From: Anaerosacchariphilus hominis
GTDB taxonomy: Bacteria > Bacillota > Clostridia > Lachnospirales > Lachnospiraceae
Assembly: GCF_014290175.1 (NCBI RefSeq)
Contig: NZ_JACOOR010000001.1
Coordinates: 372,001 to 436,000, forward strand
DNA: 64,000 bases
Reading direction: 5' to 3'
The position numbers and the translations under genes are program-made. Positions 24,920 to 33,651 of this stretch are shown piece by piece; the stretch's first letter is position 1, and each line of letters begins with the position of its first letter. The notes below the pieces were generated by a model. It saw only the letters and a program-made list of their open reading frames with translations. It was not told the DNA's origin and searched no databases.

Positions 24920-25756
24920 TTAACCCATAATCCCAAGCGCCACACATGCAATACATAACAAAATAATAAGAACCAATAAAACGACAATATTAATCCCCTT
25001 TTTCATCAGCCAATAACAGAGCCATGTAAATCCTAACGGGGCTAAGCCCGGCATAATTCCGTCTGTAATAGCCTGTAAGGTTGTTGCGCTCTCACCTGTT
25101 CCAATCGGAAGAATCAGCGATGTATAAACCATAGAATAATTCATTCCTCCGATTGCCATCATTCCTAAAATTCCTGTTGCCGTCATGACGATTTCCATGA
25201 TTCCAGAGCTCTGAATCTTGGTTAAAAAGTCCACGCCCAGACGGTATCCCAGTCTTGCTGATAAAAAACGGCTTAATACATTCGGAATATTAAAAATCAG
25301 GGCATATAGAAACGCTCCTACAACATTTCCCTGGGAAAGCAGACTGACACCGATTCCGATTGCAATAACACGGAGCGTTCCCAGAAAAATAGAATCGCCA
25401 ATTCCTGATAATGGTCCCATTAAGGCTGTTTTAATTGCACTGATTGCTCCTGTATCAAAACCTTCCGTTTTTGCATTCTGCTCTTCCATAGAGGCTGCAA
25501 CGCCGCCTACAAAAGGTGCGAACATAGCCGTAATATTGAAAAATTCCAGATTTCTTTTCAGCGCTTCCTTATATTTTTCCGGTTGTCCCTTGTATATTTT
25601 TTTCAGGACGCCTCCTATCATTGTGCTGTATCCCATATTACCGGCGCGCTCGTAATGCCAACAGTAATCATAGGTCATGGATCTCCAAGCCATGCGGTCC
25701 AAATCCTTTTTTGTCAACATACCCTTTGTTTTATTTTCTTCTTTAGAAGTCATCAT
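24920..25756 (-). CDS. PTS EIID component, mannose/fructose/sorbose family
   Basis: A 278-residue membrane protein of the EIID family (PF03613). Features seen are LTKKDLDRMAWRSM near the N-terminus, the NFEYY-like block YDYCWHYERAGNMGY, the GPLSGIGDSIFLGTLRVIAIG segment and C-terminal membrane helices. With EIIC it forms the channel. It overlaps the EIIC stop by 14 bases. Confidence 0.93.
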   Translation of the reverse strand: MMTSKEENKTKGMLTKKDLDRMAWRSMTYDYCWHYERAGNMGYSTMIGGVLKKIYKGQPEKYKEALKRNLEFFNITAMFAPFVGGVAASMEEQNAKTEGFDTGAISAIKTALMGPLSGIGDSIFLGTLRVIAIGIGVSLLSQGNVVGAFLYALIFNIPNVLSRFLSARLGYRLGVDFLTKIQSSGIMEIVMTATGILGMMAIGGMNYSMVYTSLILPIGTGESATTLQAITDGIMPGLAPLGFTWLCYWLMKKGINIVVLLVLIILLCIACVALGIMG

Positions 25757-26513
25757 CTGCTACCTCCTCTACCGCAAACTGTGTTGTTCCTTTTTCTGAG
25801 AAAAGAGTTTTAAAATCAAATTTTGTAATAATAAGAATAATTCCTAAGAGTGCAATACCTAAAACGGGCACTCCCAAATATGCCGCCAGTAAATACCCAA
25901 GAAAATAATAGGGAACAACCTTTTCATTCATCATAATTTTAATCAGCATTGCAATACCAAGTGCAGGAAGAAGACCGCCGGCAACTGTCATTCCCTGAGT
26001 TATAACCTCTGGAATCTTGTCCAACAGCAGCATAGCCCTATCGCTTCCCAAGGCAAATGCAAAATATACAATGACAGCCTTTAAAAGACTTCGCAGCCCG
26101 CCGCAGATAAACAGAACTGAGGATACTCCTCTTCCATTTCCCTCCAATGCAAATTTATCAGCCAACCGAACTACTAAGCTTACAGCTGAAAGCAAGGCAT
26201 TGACAACCATCTGAGAAAACAGAGCAATGGGAAGCGAAAAAGTAAGGGCCATTTCACTTGTAGATGCAAGACTAATTGCAAATGCTGTTCCCAGCACGCC
26301 GCCAACCAGCGAATCCGGAGGACAGTATGCTCCAACAGGAACAGAGCCTGCATAAAACAGTTCCAGGGACGCACCAATGATACACCCGGTCTGCAAATCC
26401 CCCATAATAAGCCCCACTATCGGCCCCATAATAATGGGACGATCCAGATATGATGTAAACATATGTGTTACATCAGAAAAAAAAGTTGCGATTGCTAATA
26501 ATAGCGCTGTCAT
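25743..26513 (-). CDS. PTS EIIC component, mannose/fructose/sorbose family
   Basis: A 256-residue permease of PF03609 type, with the typical RPIIMGPIVGLIMGDLQTGCII and ASLELFYAGSVPVGAYCPPD segments. Several helices follow. GGGAGGTAG lies 6 bases before the ATG. It is the third gene of the operon. Confidence 0.93.
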   Translation of the reverse strand: MTALLLAIATFFSDVTHMFTSYLDRPIIMGPIVGLIMGDLQTGCIIGASLELFYAGSVPVGAYCPPDSLVGGVLGTAFAISLASTSEMALTFSLPIALFSQMVVNALLSAVSLVVRLADKFALEGNGRGVSSVLFICGGLRSLLKAVIVYFAFALGSDRAMLLLDKIPEVITQGMTVAGGLLPALGIAMLIKIMMNEKVVPYYFLGYLLAAYLGVPVLGIALLGIILIITKFDFKTLFSEKGTTQFAVEEVADDDF

Positions 26514-26535
26514 TTTTACTACCTCCCTTTATTTT

Positions 26536-26994
26536 TTATAACACAATTTTTTTATCACTTGAATTGTGTCTAACCTCAACTTCTAATCCCTTTTTCTTCA
26601 TATTTTCAATTAGAAGCTTATCGTCTTTTGTTAAGCGAACTGCATACCCTATTGTTTCCGAATTTGGAATCGGCGGAGTATTTCCGATATTCAAGCTTTT
26701 AAAACATTCACACTTTTCTGCAAGATAAGCCGCATCTTTTACGGTTTCCACAATTACCATAAGTTTGTACTTATCTGTAACGCCGCTGTTTAAAGCCTCG
26801 ACAGAATCATTTAAACTCTTAATAACAAGTTTTACTCCTGTGGGTTTGCTTAACTTTACAACGCTCTTTCTCACCTCATCCCGAATCAGAGAATCGCTGG
26901 CCAGCAGAATACAATCTGCTCCCACCATATTGGCCCAGCCAAATGCAATCTGTCCATGAAGAAGCCTGAAATCCACTCGAAATAATTTAATCAT
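26536..26994 (-). CDS. PTS EIIB component, mannose/fructose/sorbose family
   Basis: A 152-residue EIIB (PF03830), phosphorylated on His13 in the motif VDFRLLHGQIAFGWA. Also conserved are DCILLASD and the GNTPPIPNS loop. The ribosome site is AAAGAGGTG. It lies 13 bases after EIIA. Confidence 0.93.
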   Translation of the reverse strand: MIKLFRVDFRLLHGQIAFGWANMVGADCILLASDSLIRDEVRKSVVKLSKPTGVKLVIKSLNDSVEALNSGVTDKYKLMVIVETVKDAAYLAEKCECFKSLNIGNTPPIPNSETIGYAVRLTKDDKLLIENMKKKGLEVEVRHNSSDKKIVL

Positions 26995-27007
26995 CTGCTA
27001 CACCTCT

Positions 27008-27424
27008 TTAAAATTCTTCCTCTTCTCCCTTTACCTGTAATAAATCCGTACAAAACTTCAAATTATTCTGCGCGGACGCTATTGCCAGACGAATCATATC
27101 TCTGCTTTCCATATTCTGATTAGAATAAAGCTCCAGAAGCAGCGGTAAATTCATTCCGGTCACCAGATAAACTCCCGGTTCATTCAAATATTTCATAAAT
27201 TCATTATTTACACTTCCGCCGAATACATCTGTGACAACGATCAAATCCTCTTTCCTGTTCCGCTCGCAAATAATTTTTTTAACTGTATGCTCCAGGGTCT
27301 CTTCGTTTTCTTTTGTATATGCACATAAGACAGTAATATTAGGAGCGTCCCCCAAAATCATTTGAAATGAACCTAAAATTCCTTCTGCAAATTTCCCGTG
27401 CGATGCTAACAAAAACTGCTTAAT
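27008..27424 (-). CDS. PTS EIIA component, mannose family, probably using an ATT start codon
   Basis: A 138-residue EIIA-Man protein, phosphorylated on the histidine of LLASHGKFAEG. Later family motifs are LIVVTDVFGGSVNNEF and GMNLPLLLEL. No ATG, GTG or TTG lies at the right distance from the only ribosome site: AGGAGG (27433-27438) is 8 bases before ATT (27422-27424), which would give (M)KQFLLASHGKF, the family's usual N-terminus. The next candidate, TTG at 27410-27412, is 20 bases from the site and would remove part of the first strand. It is first gene of the mannose-type PTS operon. Confidence 0.85.
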   Translation of the reverse strand: MKQFLLASHGKFAEGILGSFQMILGDAPNITVLCAYTKENEETLEHTVKKIICERNRKEDLIVVTDVFGGSVNNEFMKYLNEPGVYLVTGMNLPLLLELYSNQNMESRDMIRLAIASAQNNLKFCTDLLQVKGEEEEF

Positions 27425-27432
27425 TTTACTCC

Positions 27433-27438
27433 CCTCCT
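27433..27438 (-). promoter_or_regulatory. Ribosome site that points to the ATT start of EIIA
   Basis: AGGAGG on the minus strand, extended as AAAGGAGGGG, with 8 bases to ATT. This is the reason for placing the EIIA start at 27424. Confidence 0.75.
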
Positions 27439-27462
27439 TTCATCTGGTGTTTTATGAATCCA

Positions 27463-27468
27463 AGTATA
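27463..27468 (-). promoter_or_regulatory. Possible -10 box of the mannose-type PTS operon
   Basis: TATACT on the minus strand, 39 bases before the EIIA start, with no recognisable -35 box 17-18 bases further up. That fits an activator-dependent promoter. A TTGACA at 27514-27519 is too far away to pair with it. No sigma-54 (-24 GG / -12 GC) element was found between 27425 and 27640. Confidence 0.4.
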
Positions 27469-27607
27469 CCTATTTTTTTTCGTTTTAAAATAGCCTTTTA
27501 AACAATTCGCCACTGTCAATTCAATTAAGACATTGGAAATGTTTTTTAAGGATTAGATATAGCATCTGTCGACATTCCAGCGACAATATTCACAATTCTT
27601 TGCACAA

Positions 27608-27641
27608 AAAAAGATTCTGTCCAAAGGCAAAATCTTTTTTA
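27608..27641 (-). terminator. Terminator between the AEC pseudogene and the PTS operon
   Basis: AAAAAAGATT (27608-27617) and AATCTTTTTT (27632-27641) form a 10-pair stem with a 14-base loop. It carries A and T runs on either side, so it could work in both directions. The 250 bases between it and the AEC gene hold no supported gene. Confidence 0.65.
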
Positions 27642-27889
27642 TTTTACTTACGCATTCTCCGTCATCACCGTATCAAACCGGTACGCCGATTGACGATGAC
27701 GCGGAAAAGATCGAAATCAGGCCGCTGGAGACGAATATACCCTTGTCAATTATAGGTATGCTTTCCGTAATATTCACCAGACTCTCAGAGACGAAGGGCA
27801 GGCTACCGAAGGCACCAAGTTGGACGCTAAAATTTCAGGTACAGCAAAGCTCTCCAGCTCATCGTCCTTTCATCAGCAGCGGAGAATTC

Positions 27890-28812
27890 TCAGAAGATGA
27901 AAAAGGCTGTCAGACTTAAGGTCAGAAGACTGGCAACCGTAGCCACCAGAATCATCCCCAAAGCGTACTCCCCCTCTTTGTGATGCGACTGAGCGAACAT
28001 CGCGATAGAAGTCGCCGGAGGCAGGCCTGTCACAACAGACATTACCTGCGCCATATCCCTGTTCTGAACCAGCTGAGAGGCCAGCGCATAGTACACGACA
28101 GGGAGAAGGAGCATCTTCATCACAATACCCACATACAGTTCCTTTTGACGCAGGGCTCCCTTCCATTTGCTGAAATACAAAAGCCCTCCGATGTAAATTA
28201 ATGAAACGGAGGTCGCTGAATTGCCCAGCGTTAACAGCCCGTTCTCAATGCTGTTTGGAAGTCTGAGCCCCAGAACAATCAGAAGAACGGCCAGCAGGAT
28301 TGAAGCAAGTCCGGGATTCACAAAATTCTTTGCGGAGAAGGAACGTCCGCCTCCTGTGGGAGTAGTCAGATACAGGCCGTAAGTCCAGAGCACCGCCTGA
28401 TCCACAATGTTCGTCAAGGCAAGATAAATCACCCCATGTTCAGGACTCAGAGCCAAAATCAACGGGGTTCCGATAAAGCCACATTTCCGCAGATAAACAC
28501 CGCCTGAAAAATCTGTCCCCTTTCTTTAGGCAGACGCATCAGTCCGGCAAGGAGTGCAAACACCAGTATCAGCAGCAGATACATCAGCAGAGCCAGAAGA
28601 AATACCGGAAAATCGGATATAAACTGCTCGCGGCTCGTCCCTCTCATCATGTTCGCAAAGAGCATGACTGGGAGCAAAAGTTTCACCACAAGGGAAGCCA
28701 GGCCAGCCAAAACTTCTTTGGACACGATCCCAAGACGGGCCGCCAGATAACCCGCAAGCATCATAAGAAAAAAGGAAATCAACTGTTCCGAAATAATAAG
28801 AAAAGAATCCAT
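27890..28812 (-). pseudogene. AEC-family (auxin efflux carrier type) transporter, one-base frameshift
   Basis: Two adjacent readings together make one permease of about 307 residues. The first part (28812 to about 28480) starts MDSFLIISEQLISFFLMMLA and runs to FICGNVA. The second part (to 27890) resumes with FIGTPLILALSPEHG in the next frame. Restoring one G in the run at 28479-28480 (complement CC) would give the family's expected CGNVGFIGTPL, so a single-base deletion explains the break. Promoter and ribosome site (GGGGGAGAG) look intact. It could be a recent mutation or a sequencing error. Confidence 0.85.
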
Positions 28813-28894
28813 TCCGCTCTCCCCCGCTCAATCTTTCCCTCAGCGCGCCGCATCTATTCGCACATCTGCATTTGCATATTTTACGTATACTCTA

Positions 28895-28923
28895 TGTATA
28901 ACATTGTGCCGCTGAAAAGTCAA
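28895..28923 (-). promoter_or_regulatory. Promoter of the AEC transporter pseudogene
   Basis: On the minus strand: TTGACT (28918-28923), 17 bases, TATACA (28895-28900), 83 bases before the start codon. Confidence 0.7.
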
Positions 28924-29062
28924 ACGATTCGGCTGCTACCCCATTTTTGATCCATGATGCGGTACCTCCTCCTTACCGTAAAAGTTCCCTGCTTTTCTTC
29001 TGGCTTTTCTTCCATCCCTCCTTCCCCGCCAGCTTGGCGAGCGTAATTCCCTCAAAAAACGG

Positions 29063-31046
29063 GTCTTTGACACTTGTTTTTTTATTCATCTTTAAAAAAC
29101 CCTTTGTTTAAGCCATTTGTGGCTTATTTTTTTGTCAAATCTTATGATTCTATCTGTACTTGTCCGTAATCGTGTGTTATAATAAGGAGAAGGAGGCATG
29201 CATTATGTACGTAAACATCACCGGTAGTAAAAACAATAAAGATGTTTATATTTACCAATCTTTCAGGAAGGCAAACGGCAAACCCTCTTCCCGTATCTAT
29301 AAGAAACTGGGGAAATATAATGAACTTTTACAAAAGTTCTCCGGCAATGAAGAAAAAATGATGGAGTGGGCAAGAACTGAAGCTGCAAAGGAAACCACTC
29401 TCTACAACCAGCAAAAAGAACAGATATCGGTTACGTTCTCTCAAGTAGCCCGTATCCCTTTGGAGGAGGAACGCTTATTTAATGTCGGATATCTTTTTTT
29501 GCAGCAGCTGTGCTCTGAACTGCGTTTTGACAACATCTGCAGAAACATTCGCAACCGTCATAGGTTCACGTATGACATTCATGCAATCCTCACCGATCTG
29601 ATCTATGCACGAATACTTGCCCCTTCCAGCAAGATGAGCAGTTATTCATTCTGTCATTCTCTTTTGGAGCCACCTAAGTATTCATTGCAGAATGTTTACC
29701 GCGCTCTTTCTGTTATGGCAGAAGAGTCAGATTACATTCAGGAAGAACTTTATCGGAATTCTAACTTTGTGCATCACCGTAACACAAAAATCTTGTATTA
29801 CGACTGTACGAATTATTATTTCGAGATTGAGGAAGAAAGCGGAGATAAAAAGTATGGTAAAAACAAAGAACACCGGCCCAATTCCATCGTCACTATGGGG
29901 CTTTTTATGGATGCCGACGGTATTCCTCTTGCTTTTGATATCTTCCCCGGCAATCAGAATGAACAACTCACACTGAAGCTATTAGAAACAAAGGTAATAA
30001 AGGATTTCGATTGCAGCGAATTCATCTTCTGCTCTGATGCCGGTTTGGGCAGTGTAAAGAATCGTTTTCTTAACAGCTTTGGCAACCGTTCTTATGTGAT
30101 CACGTACTCCCTGAAGAAAATGAAACAGGAAGATCGTGAGATTGCTCTGAACCCTACTCAATTCAGGCTCCCCGGTTCCAACAAGATGATCGATCTCAGG
30201 ACACTGGATGAAACAGACCCTGAAGTATTTCATACCATCTATTACAAGGAAGTCCCTCTTGTGACCGGAAGTATGAATGAGACGATCATCGTAACATATT
30301 CACCGAAATACAAGGCCTATCAGCAGAAGATTCGGGGACGCCAGGTAGAGCGCGCAATGAAGATGATACAGGGACCCGGAAAATGCAGACGTGGGAAGAA
30401 CCAGAACGATCCGGCACGATTCATCCATAAAACTTCTGTCACACCCGATGGCGAGATTGCCGATCAAGCGTTGTATGCCCTGGATGAAGAACGCATCCGG
30501 GAAGAAGCCATGTATGACGGGTTCTATGCTGTCGTAACCAACCTGGAAGATGATCCTTCTGAGATCATCAAAATCAACAAACGACGCTGGGAGATTGAAG
30601 AGAATTTTCGGATCATGAAATCAGATTTTGAAGCCAGACCTGTTTATGTGCAGAGAGATGATCGTATCAAAGCACATTTTCTAACCTGCTACATCAGCCT
30701 TTTAGTATATAGATTACTGGAGAAGAAGCTTGGAGAGGAATTTACCTGCAATCAGATCCTGGAAACTCTACGTAAAATGAATGTGACACTGTTGAGCAAG
30801 GATAGCGGGTATATCCCGGCTTATAAACGGACAAAACTGACAGATGCTCTTCACAATACATTTAAATTTAGAATAGACTTTGAATTCATAACCAAAAGTT
30901 CCATGCGAAGCATCATATCAAACACAAAAAAGGCAACCCACTCCAAAGAGAAAATATAGTACATATCGGTGCAAATACCAAAACAGCCATAAAGCCTAAA
31001 AATACAGGCTTTATGGCTGTTTATTCTTCTTCAAAGTGTCAAAGAC
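29063..31046 (+). mobile_element. IS1634-family insertion sequence
   Basis: About 1.98 kb with one intact transposase. Terminal inverted repeats of 13 bases are seen: GTCTTTGACACTT (from 29063) and AAGTGTCAAAGAC (to 31046). No target-site duplication was recognised next to these ends. Confidence 0.8.
29205..30959 (+). CDS. IS1634-family transposase
   Basis: A 584-residue DDE transposase of the IS1634/IS4-like group. Catalytic aspartates lie in ILYYDCTNYYFE and IFCSDAGLGSVKNR, and the Y-(2)-R-(3)-E-(6)-K region is KRRWEIEENFRIMKSDFE. The long insertion between the second Asp and the Glu is usual for the family. AAGGAGG before ATG 29205 sets the start. It appears full length and possibly active. 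Confidence 0.93.
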   Translation: MYVNITGSKNNKDVYIYQSFRKANGKPSSRIYKKLGKYNELLQKFSGNEEKMMEWARTEAAKETTLYNQQKEQISVTFSQVARIPLEEERLFNVGYLFLQQLCSELRFDNICRNIRNRHRFTYDIHAILTDLIYARILAPSSKMSSYSFCHSLLEPPKYSLQNVYRALSVMAEESDYIQEELYRNSNFVHHRNTKILYYDCTNYYFEIEEESGDKKYGKNKEHRPNSIVTMGLFMDADGIPLAFDIFPGNQNEQLTLKLLETKVIKDFDCSEFIFCSDAGLGSVKNRFLNSFGNRSYVITYSLKKMKQEDREIALNPTQFRLPGSNKMIDLRTLDETDPEVFHTIYYKEVPLVTGSMNETIIVTYSPKYKAYQQKIRGRQVERAMKMIQGPGKCRRGKNQNDPARFIHKTSVTPDGEIADQALYALDEERIREEAMYDGFYAVVTNLEDDPSEIIKINKRRWEIEENFRIMKSDFEARPVYVQRDDRIKAHFLTCYISLLVYRLLEKKLGEEFTCNQILETLRKMNVTLLSKDSGYIPAYKRTKLTDALHNTFKFRIDFEFITKSSMRSIISNTKKATHSKEKI

Positions 31047-31068
31047 GAGATTTTTTCTCTGTAGCCAT

Positions 31069-31196
31069 ACTATAATTTATTTTTCCGTCTCTGTAAATCC
31101 CTTTCCGCACGTTTCGTCACTGTTCAGGCCTTTGCACACTAATCTGCAAATACATCGCTTTACTTTCTCTTTTTCGACACTTTTTCAACACTTCTT
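31069..31196 (-). repeat. Promoter-module repeat, copy A (orphan)
   Basis: About 125 bases clearly related to copy B at 32101-32224. Shared blocks, read on the minus strand, are AAGTGTTGAAAAAGTGTCGA, then AAAGGC-TGAA-AGTGACGAA, then a promoter TTTACA-17-TATAGT (TTTACA 31092-31097, TATAGT 31069-31074). Directly downstream of the -10 box lies the right end of the IS1634-type element (31046), so no host gene follows this promoter any more. Confidence 0.7.
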
Positions 31197-32030
31197 TTAA
31201 AACAGAACCTGATCCGGATCGTTCCCATCAGCAAAACCTTCTAATCCATCAAGCGTCCTCATATCTTCTTCTGTAATTTTAAAATCATGAACTTCCAGAT
31301 TTGTTCGCATTCTATCTTCATTTACTGATTTTGACAGCGGCAAAAAACCATGCTGCAGATTCCATTTAATACAGATTTGCGCCGACGTTTTTCCATAGCG
31401 TTCTGCCATCTCAGATAGTTCCTTTGATTTCAATAATTTTCCATTTCCAAGAGGACTGTAGGCCTCCGGTAATATTTGATACTCCGAGCACAGGGAAACG
31501 ATATCTGCCTGAACCATTCCCGGGTGAAGTTCCAACTGGTTTACCATAGGAATCACTTCTTCCTCCAAAAGTGGAATCAGATGGCGTCTTCGGAAATTAG
31601 ACACTCCAATTGCCTTTATCTTCCCTGATTTATACAGATCTGTCAGTGCTTCCCAGGTTTCTCTGTTCAATGCTTCCCAGCAATCATATTGATTCGGGGA
31701 CGCCGGCCAATGAATCAAATATAAATCCAGGTAGTCTGTCTGCAAATCTTTTATTGTTTTTTCAAAAGCCCTTATGGTCCGCCCATATCCGCGATCGGTA
31801 TTCCATACTTTTCCGGTCAGAAAGAGTTCTTCCCGTCGAATTCCGGAATTTTTTATTCCCAGTCCAACACTCTCTTCGTTTCCATACACCATCGCTGCAT
31901 CTATATGGCGATATCCCAGCTTAATCGCTGTTTCGACTGCTTTTGCACAGGTTTCTCCATCCGGTGTTTTCCATGTTCCATATCCGATTTCCGGAACACG
32001 GACTCCGTTTCTCAATTCATAATTTTTCAT
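31197..32030 (-). CDS. Aldo/keto reductase
   Basis: A 277-residue NADPH-dependent reductase of aldehydes or sugars. The catalytic tetrad is visible: Asp and Tyr in RHIDAAMVYGNEESVG, Lys in LFLTGKVWN and His in LYLIHWPASP. The IGVSNF motif and the C-terminal SVNEDRMRTNLEV cofactor region are typical of the AKR5/2,5-diketogluconate reductase branch. The start at 32030 is chosen because AAAGGA is about 10 bases upstream; the frame is open 47 codons further, but that reads through its promoter. A consensus-like promoter and a perfect palindrome precede it. Confidence 0.9.
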   Translation of the reverse strand: MKNYELRNGVRVPEIGYGTWKTPDGETCAKAVETAIKLGYRHIDAAMVYGNEESVGLGIKNSGIRREELFLTGKVWNTDRGYGRTIRAFEKTIKDLQTDYLDLYLIHWPASPNQYDCWEALNRETWEALTDLYKSGKIKAIGVSNFRRRHLIPLLEEEVIPMVNQLELHPGMVQADIVSLCSEYQILPEAYSPLGNGKLLKSKELSEMAERYGKTSAQICIKWNLQHGFLPLSKSVNEDRMRTNLEVHDFKITEEDMRTLDGLEGFADGNDPDQVLF

Positions 32031-32046
32031 AATCACCATTCCTTTC

Positions 32047-32065
32047 TTTATGTAATTTACATAAA
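32047..32065. promoter_or_regulatory. Palindromic operator candidate before the aldo/keto reductase
   Basis: TTTATGTAA-T-TTACATAAA is a perfect 9+9 inverted repeat around one base, between the promoter and the ribosome site. This position suits a repressor. No regulator gene is adjacent. Confidence 0.65.
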
Positions 32066-32100
32066 ATAAGCGCCTGTTCTTTATTTTTTTGTGTAAACTG

Positions 32101-32224
32101 ACTATAATTTGTTTTTTTGCCCCTGTAAATATTTTTATGTGCACTTCGTCACTATTCATGCCTTTACACACTGCTTCATAAATATCCCTTATCGGCTTCT
32201 AAATTCGACACTTTTTCAACACTT
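32101..32224 (-). repeat. Promoter-module repeat, copy B, drives the aldo/keto reductase
   Basis: The partner of copy A. It carries AAGTGTTGAA and AAGTGTCGAA as near-identical tandem sites (about 32192-32224), the AGTGACGAA block, and a promoter TTTACA (32124-32129), 17 bases, TATAGT (32101-32106). The reductase start lies 71 bases downstream of the -10 box. Confidence 0.7.
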
Positions 32225-32234
32225 TTGCGAAAAA

Positions 32235-32264
32235 ATGGCGCCTGGCTTAACGGCCAGACACCAT
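32235..32264 (-). terminator. Terminator of the MATE transporter gene
   Basis: The 12-base arms (32235-32246 and 32253-32264) pair completely on the minus-strand RNA with two G-U pairs and a 6-base loop, followed by TTTTTT. It lies 17 bases after the MATE stop. Confidence 0.9.
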
Positions 32265-32280
32265 CTTATCTTTCACCTGT

Positions 32281-33648
32281 CTATTTATTTTTATCAGCTT
32301 TTTCTGTCTCCCGCACAATCCCCGGGAAGGTTTTTATAAACAGAACCGTCGTCATGGTAGCAGCCAGAATATCCGCAATGGGCTCCGAGAAAAAGGCCGC
32401 CTCTGCGGATACCAGCCCGGGAAGCAAAAGCAGTCCGGAAAAGTAAATCAGCTTCCGGAAGGCTGAGCAGAACAGCGCCCGCCTTACATGGCCGAGAGCC
32501 GTCGTCTCGTCCACCAGCGGATACTGTACCGCCAGGGGCACAATCATGGCTGTGAATATCTTGATATAACGCACGGAACGCAGGCGGATCGCCGCGTCCT
32601 TCGTAAACATACCCACATAGAAGGGCGACAGGGTGTAAGTGAACACCATCATCAGACTGCAGAAAACCACGCAGAGTCCGGTGATGCACCAGATCGCCTT
32701 TTTAATGCGCTCCGCGTTTCCCATTCCGTAGTTAAAGCTGACCACCGGCTGGCTTCCCAGGGTAATCCCGCTCATGGGCATGGTAATGAGCAGAAGATAG
32801 CTCTGCACAATGGTGGCGCAGGTAACCAGAATATCGCCCTCGCCCGGCCCCCCGTAGCGCTGCAGTACCGTATTCAGCACAATCAGCAGGATGCTGTCGC
32901 TGGCGATAATCAGAAACGGGGAAAAGCCAAAACTTACGATTTTCCGCATGGTCTGCTTCCCGAAGCCGCCCCAGCCAAGCTTTATGGGCATTCTTTTTCC
33001 CCGCAGGCTCACCAGCACAAAGACGGCAGAAGCAAGCTGGGATAGGACCGTCGCAGCAGCAGCGCCGGCCACTCCCATATGAAAGCCAAAGATAAAGACC
33101 GGATCCAGAACGATATTGAGCACGGCTCCCAGCATGACGGTCACCATACCCAGGCCAGAAAAGCCCTGGGCGATCAGAAAGCTGTTCATACCCGTGGACA
33201 ACAACGCAAATACGGTTCCCATCGTATAGATGGTCACATAGGTATTGGCATAAGAAAATGTGGCCTGACTTGCGCCAAACCACATCAGAAATTTTTCTTT
33301 TAGGGCCAGAAAACCAAAGGTCAGAAGCACTGATGTCACCAGCAGCATAAAAAAGCTGTTATTCAGAATCTTCTGAGCCTCCCGCTTATCCCCTGCTCCC
33401 ATCCGCATGGCCATAATCGGCGAACCGCCCAGGCCAATCAGGGAAGCGAAGGAGGAAAGAAGCGTAACAATCGGCGCGCAGACGCCCACTCCAGCCAGAG
33501 CCAGATCCCCAACTCCCGCGCCGATATACATCCGATCCACGATGGAATACAGGACGCTCACAAACTGTGCCAGCATGGTGGGAATCGCAAGACGCAGCAC
33601 CAGCGGGAAAATCGGATCTTTTCCCAAATCATTCGTATGTTTCATCAT
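32281..33648 (-). CDS. MATE family efflux transporter
   Basis: A 455-residue multidrug/toxin extrusion permease with about 12 helices. The two repeats begin PLVLRLAIPTMLAQFVSVLY and FGFSPFLIIASDSIL. The conserved motif GLGGSPIMAMRMGAGDK lies in the first half and GSQPVVSFNYGMGN in the second. It exports drugs or metabolites by cation antiport. It starts 3 bases after the TPR/AAA gene stop, so the two are probably coupled. Confidence 0.93.
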   Translation of the reverse strand: MMKHTNDLGKDPIFPLVLRLAIPTMLAQFVSVLYSIVDRMYIGAGVGDLALAGVGVCAPIVTLLSSFASLIGLGGSPIMAMRMGAGDKREAQKILNNSFFMLLVTSVLLTFGFLALKEKFLMWFGASQATFSYANTYVTIYTMGTVFALLSTGMNSFLIAQGFSGLGMVTVMLGAVLNIVLDPVFIFGFHMGVAGAAAATVLSQLASAVFVLVSLRGKRMPIKLGWGGFGKQTMRKIVSFGFSPFLIIASDSILLIVLNTVLQRYGGPGEGDILVTCATIVQSYLLLITMPMSGITLGSQPVVSFNYGMGNAERIKKAIWCITGLCVVFCSLMMVFTYTLSPFYVGMFTKDAAIRLRSVRYIKIFTAMIVPLAVQYPLVDETTALGHVRRALFCSAFRKLIYFSGLLLLPGLVSAEAAFFSEPIADILAATMTTVLFIKTFPGIVRETEKADKNK

Positions 33649-33651
33649 GTT

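Noticed and set aside
27425..27640. Sigma-54 (-24/-12) promoter before the mannose-type PTS operon
   Set aside because: No GG-10-GC element found on the minus strand; the nearest candidates have wrong spacing.
27642..27889. Possible protein remnant on the plus strand between the terminator and the AEC gene
   Set aside because: One frame reads about 50 residues (for example NYRYAFRNIHQTLRDEGQAT), but no family is recognised and no start or ribosome site exists; too weak to call.
29050..31060. Target-site duplication of the IS1634-type element
   Set aside because: The flanking 5-6 bases differ on the two sides.
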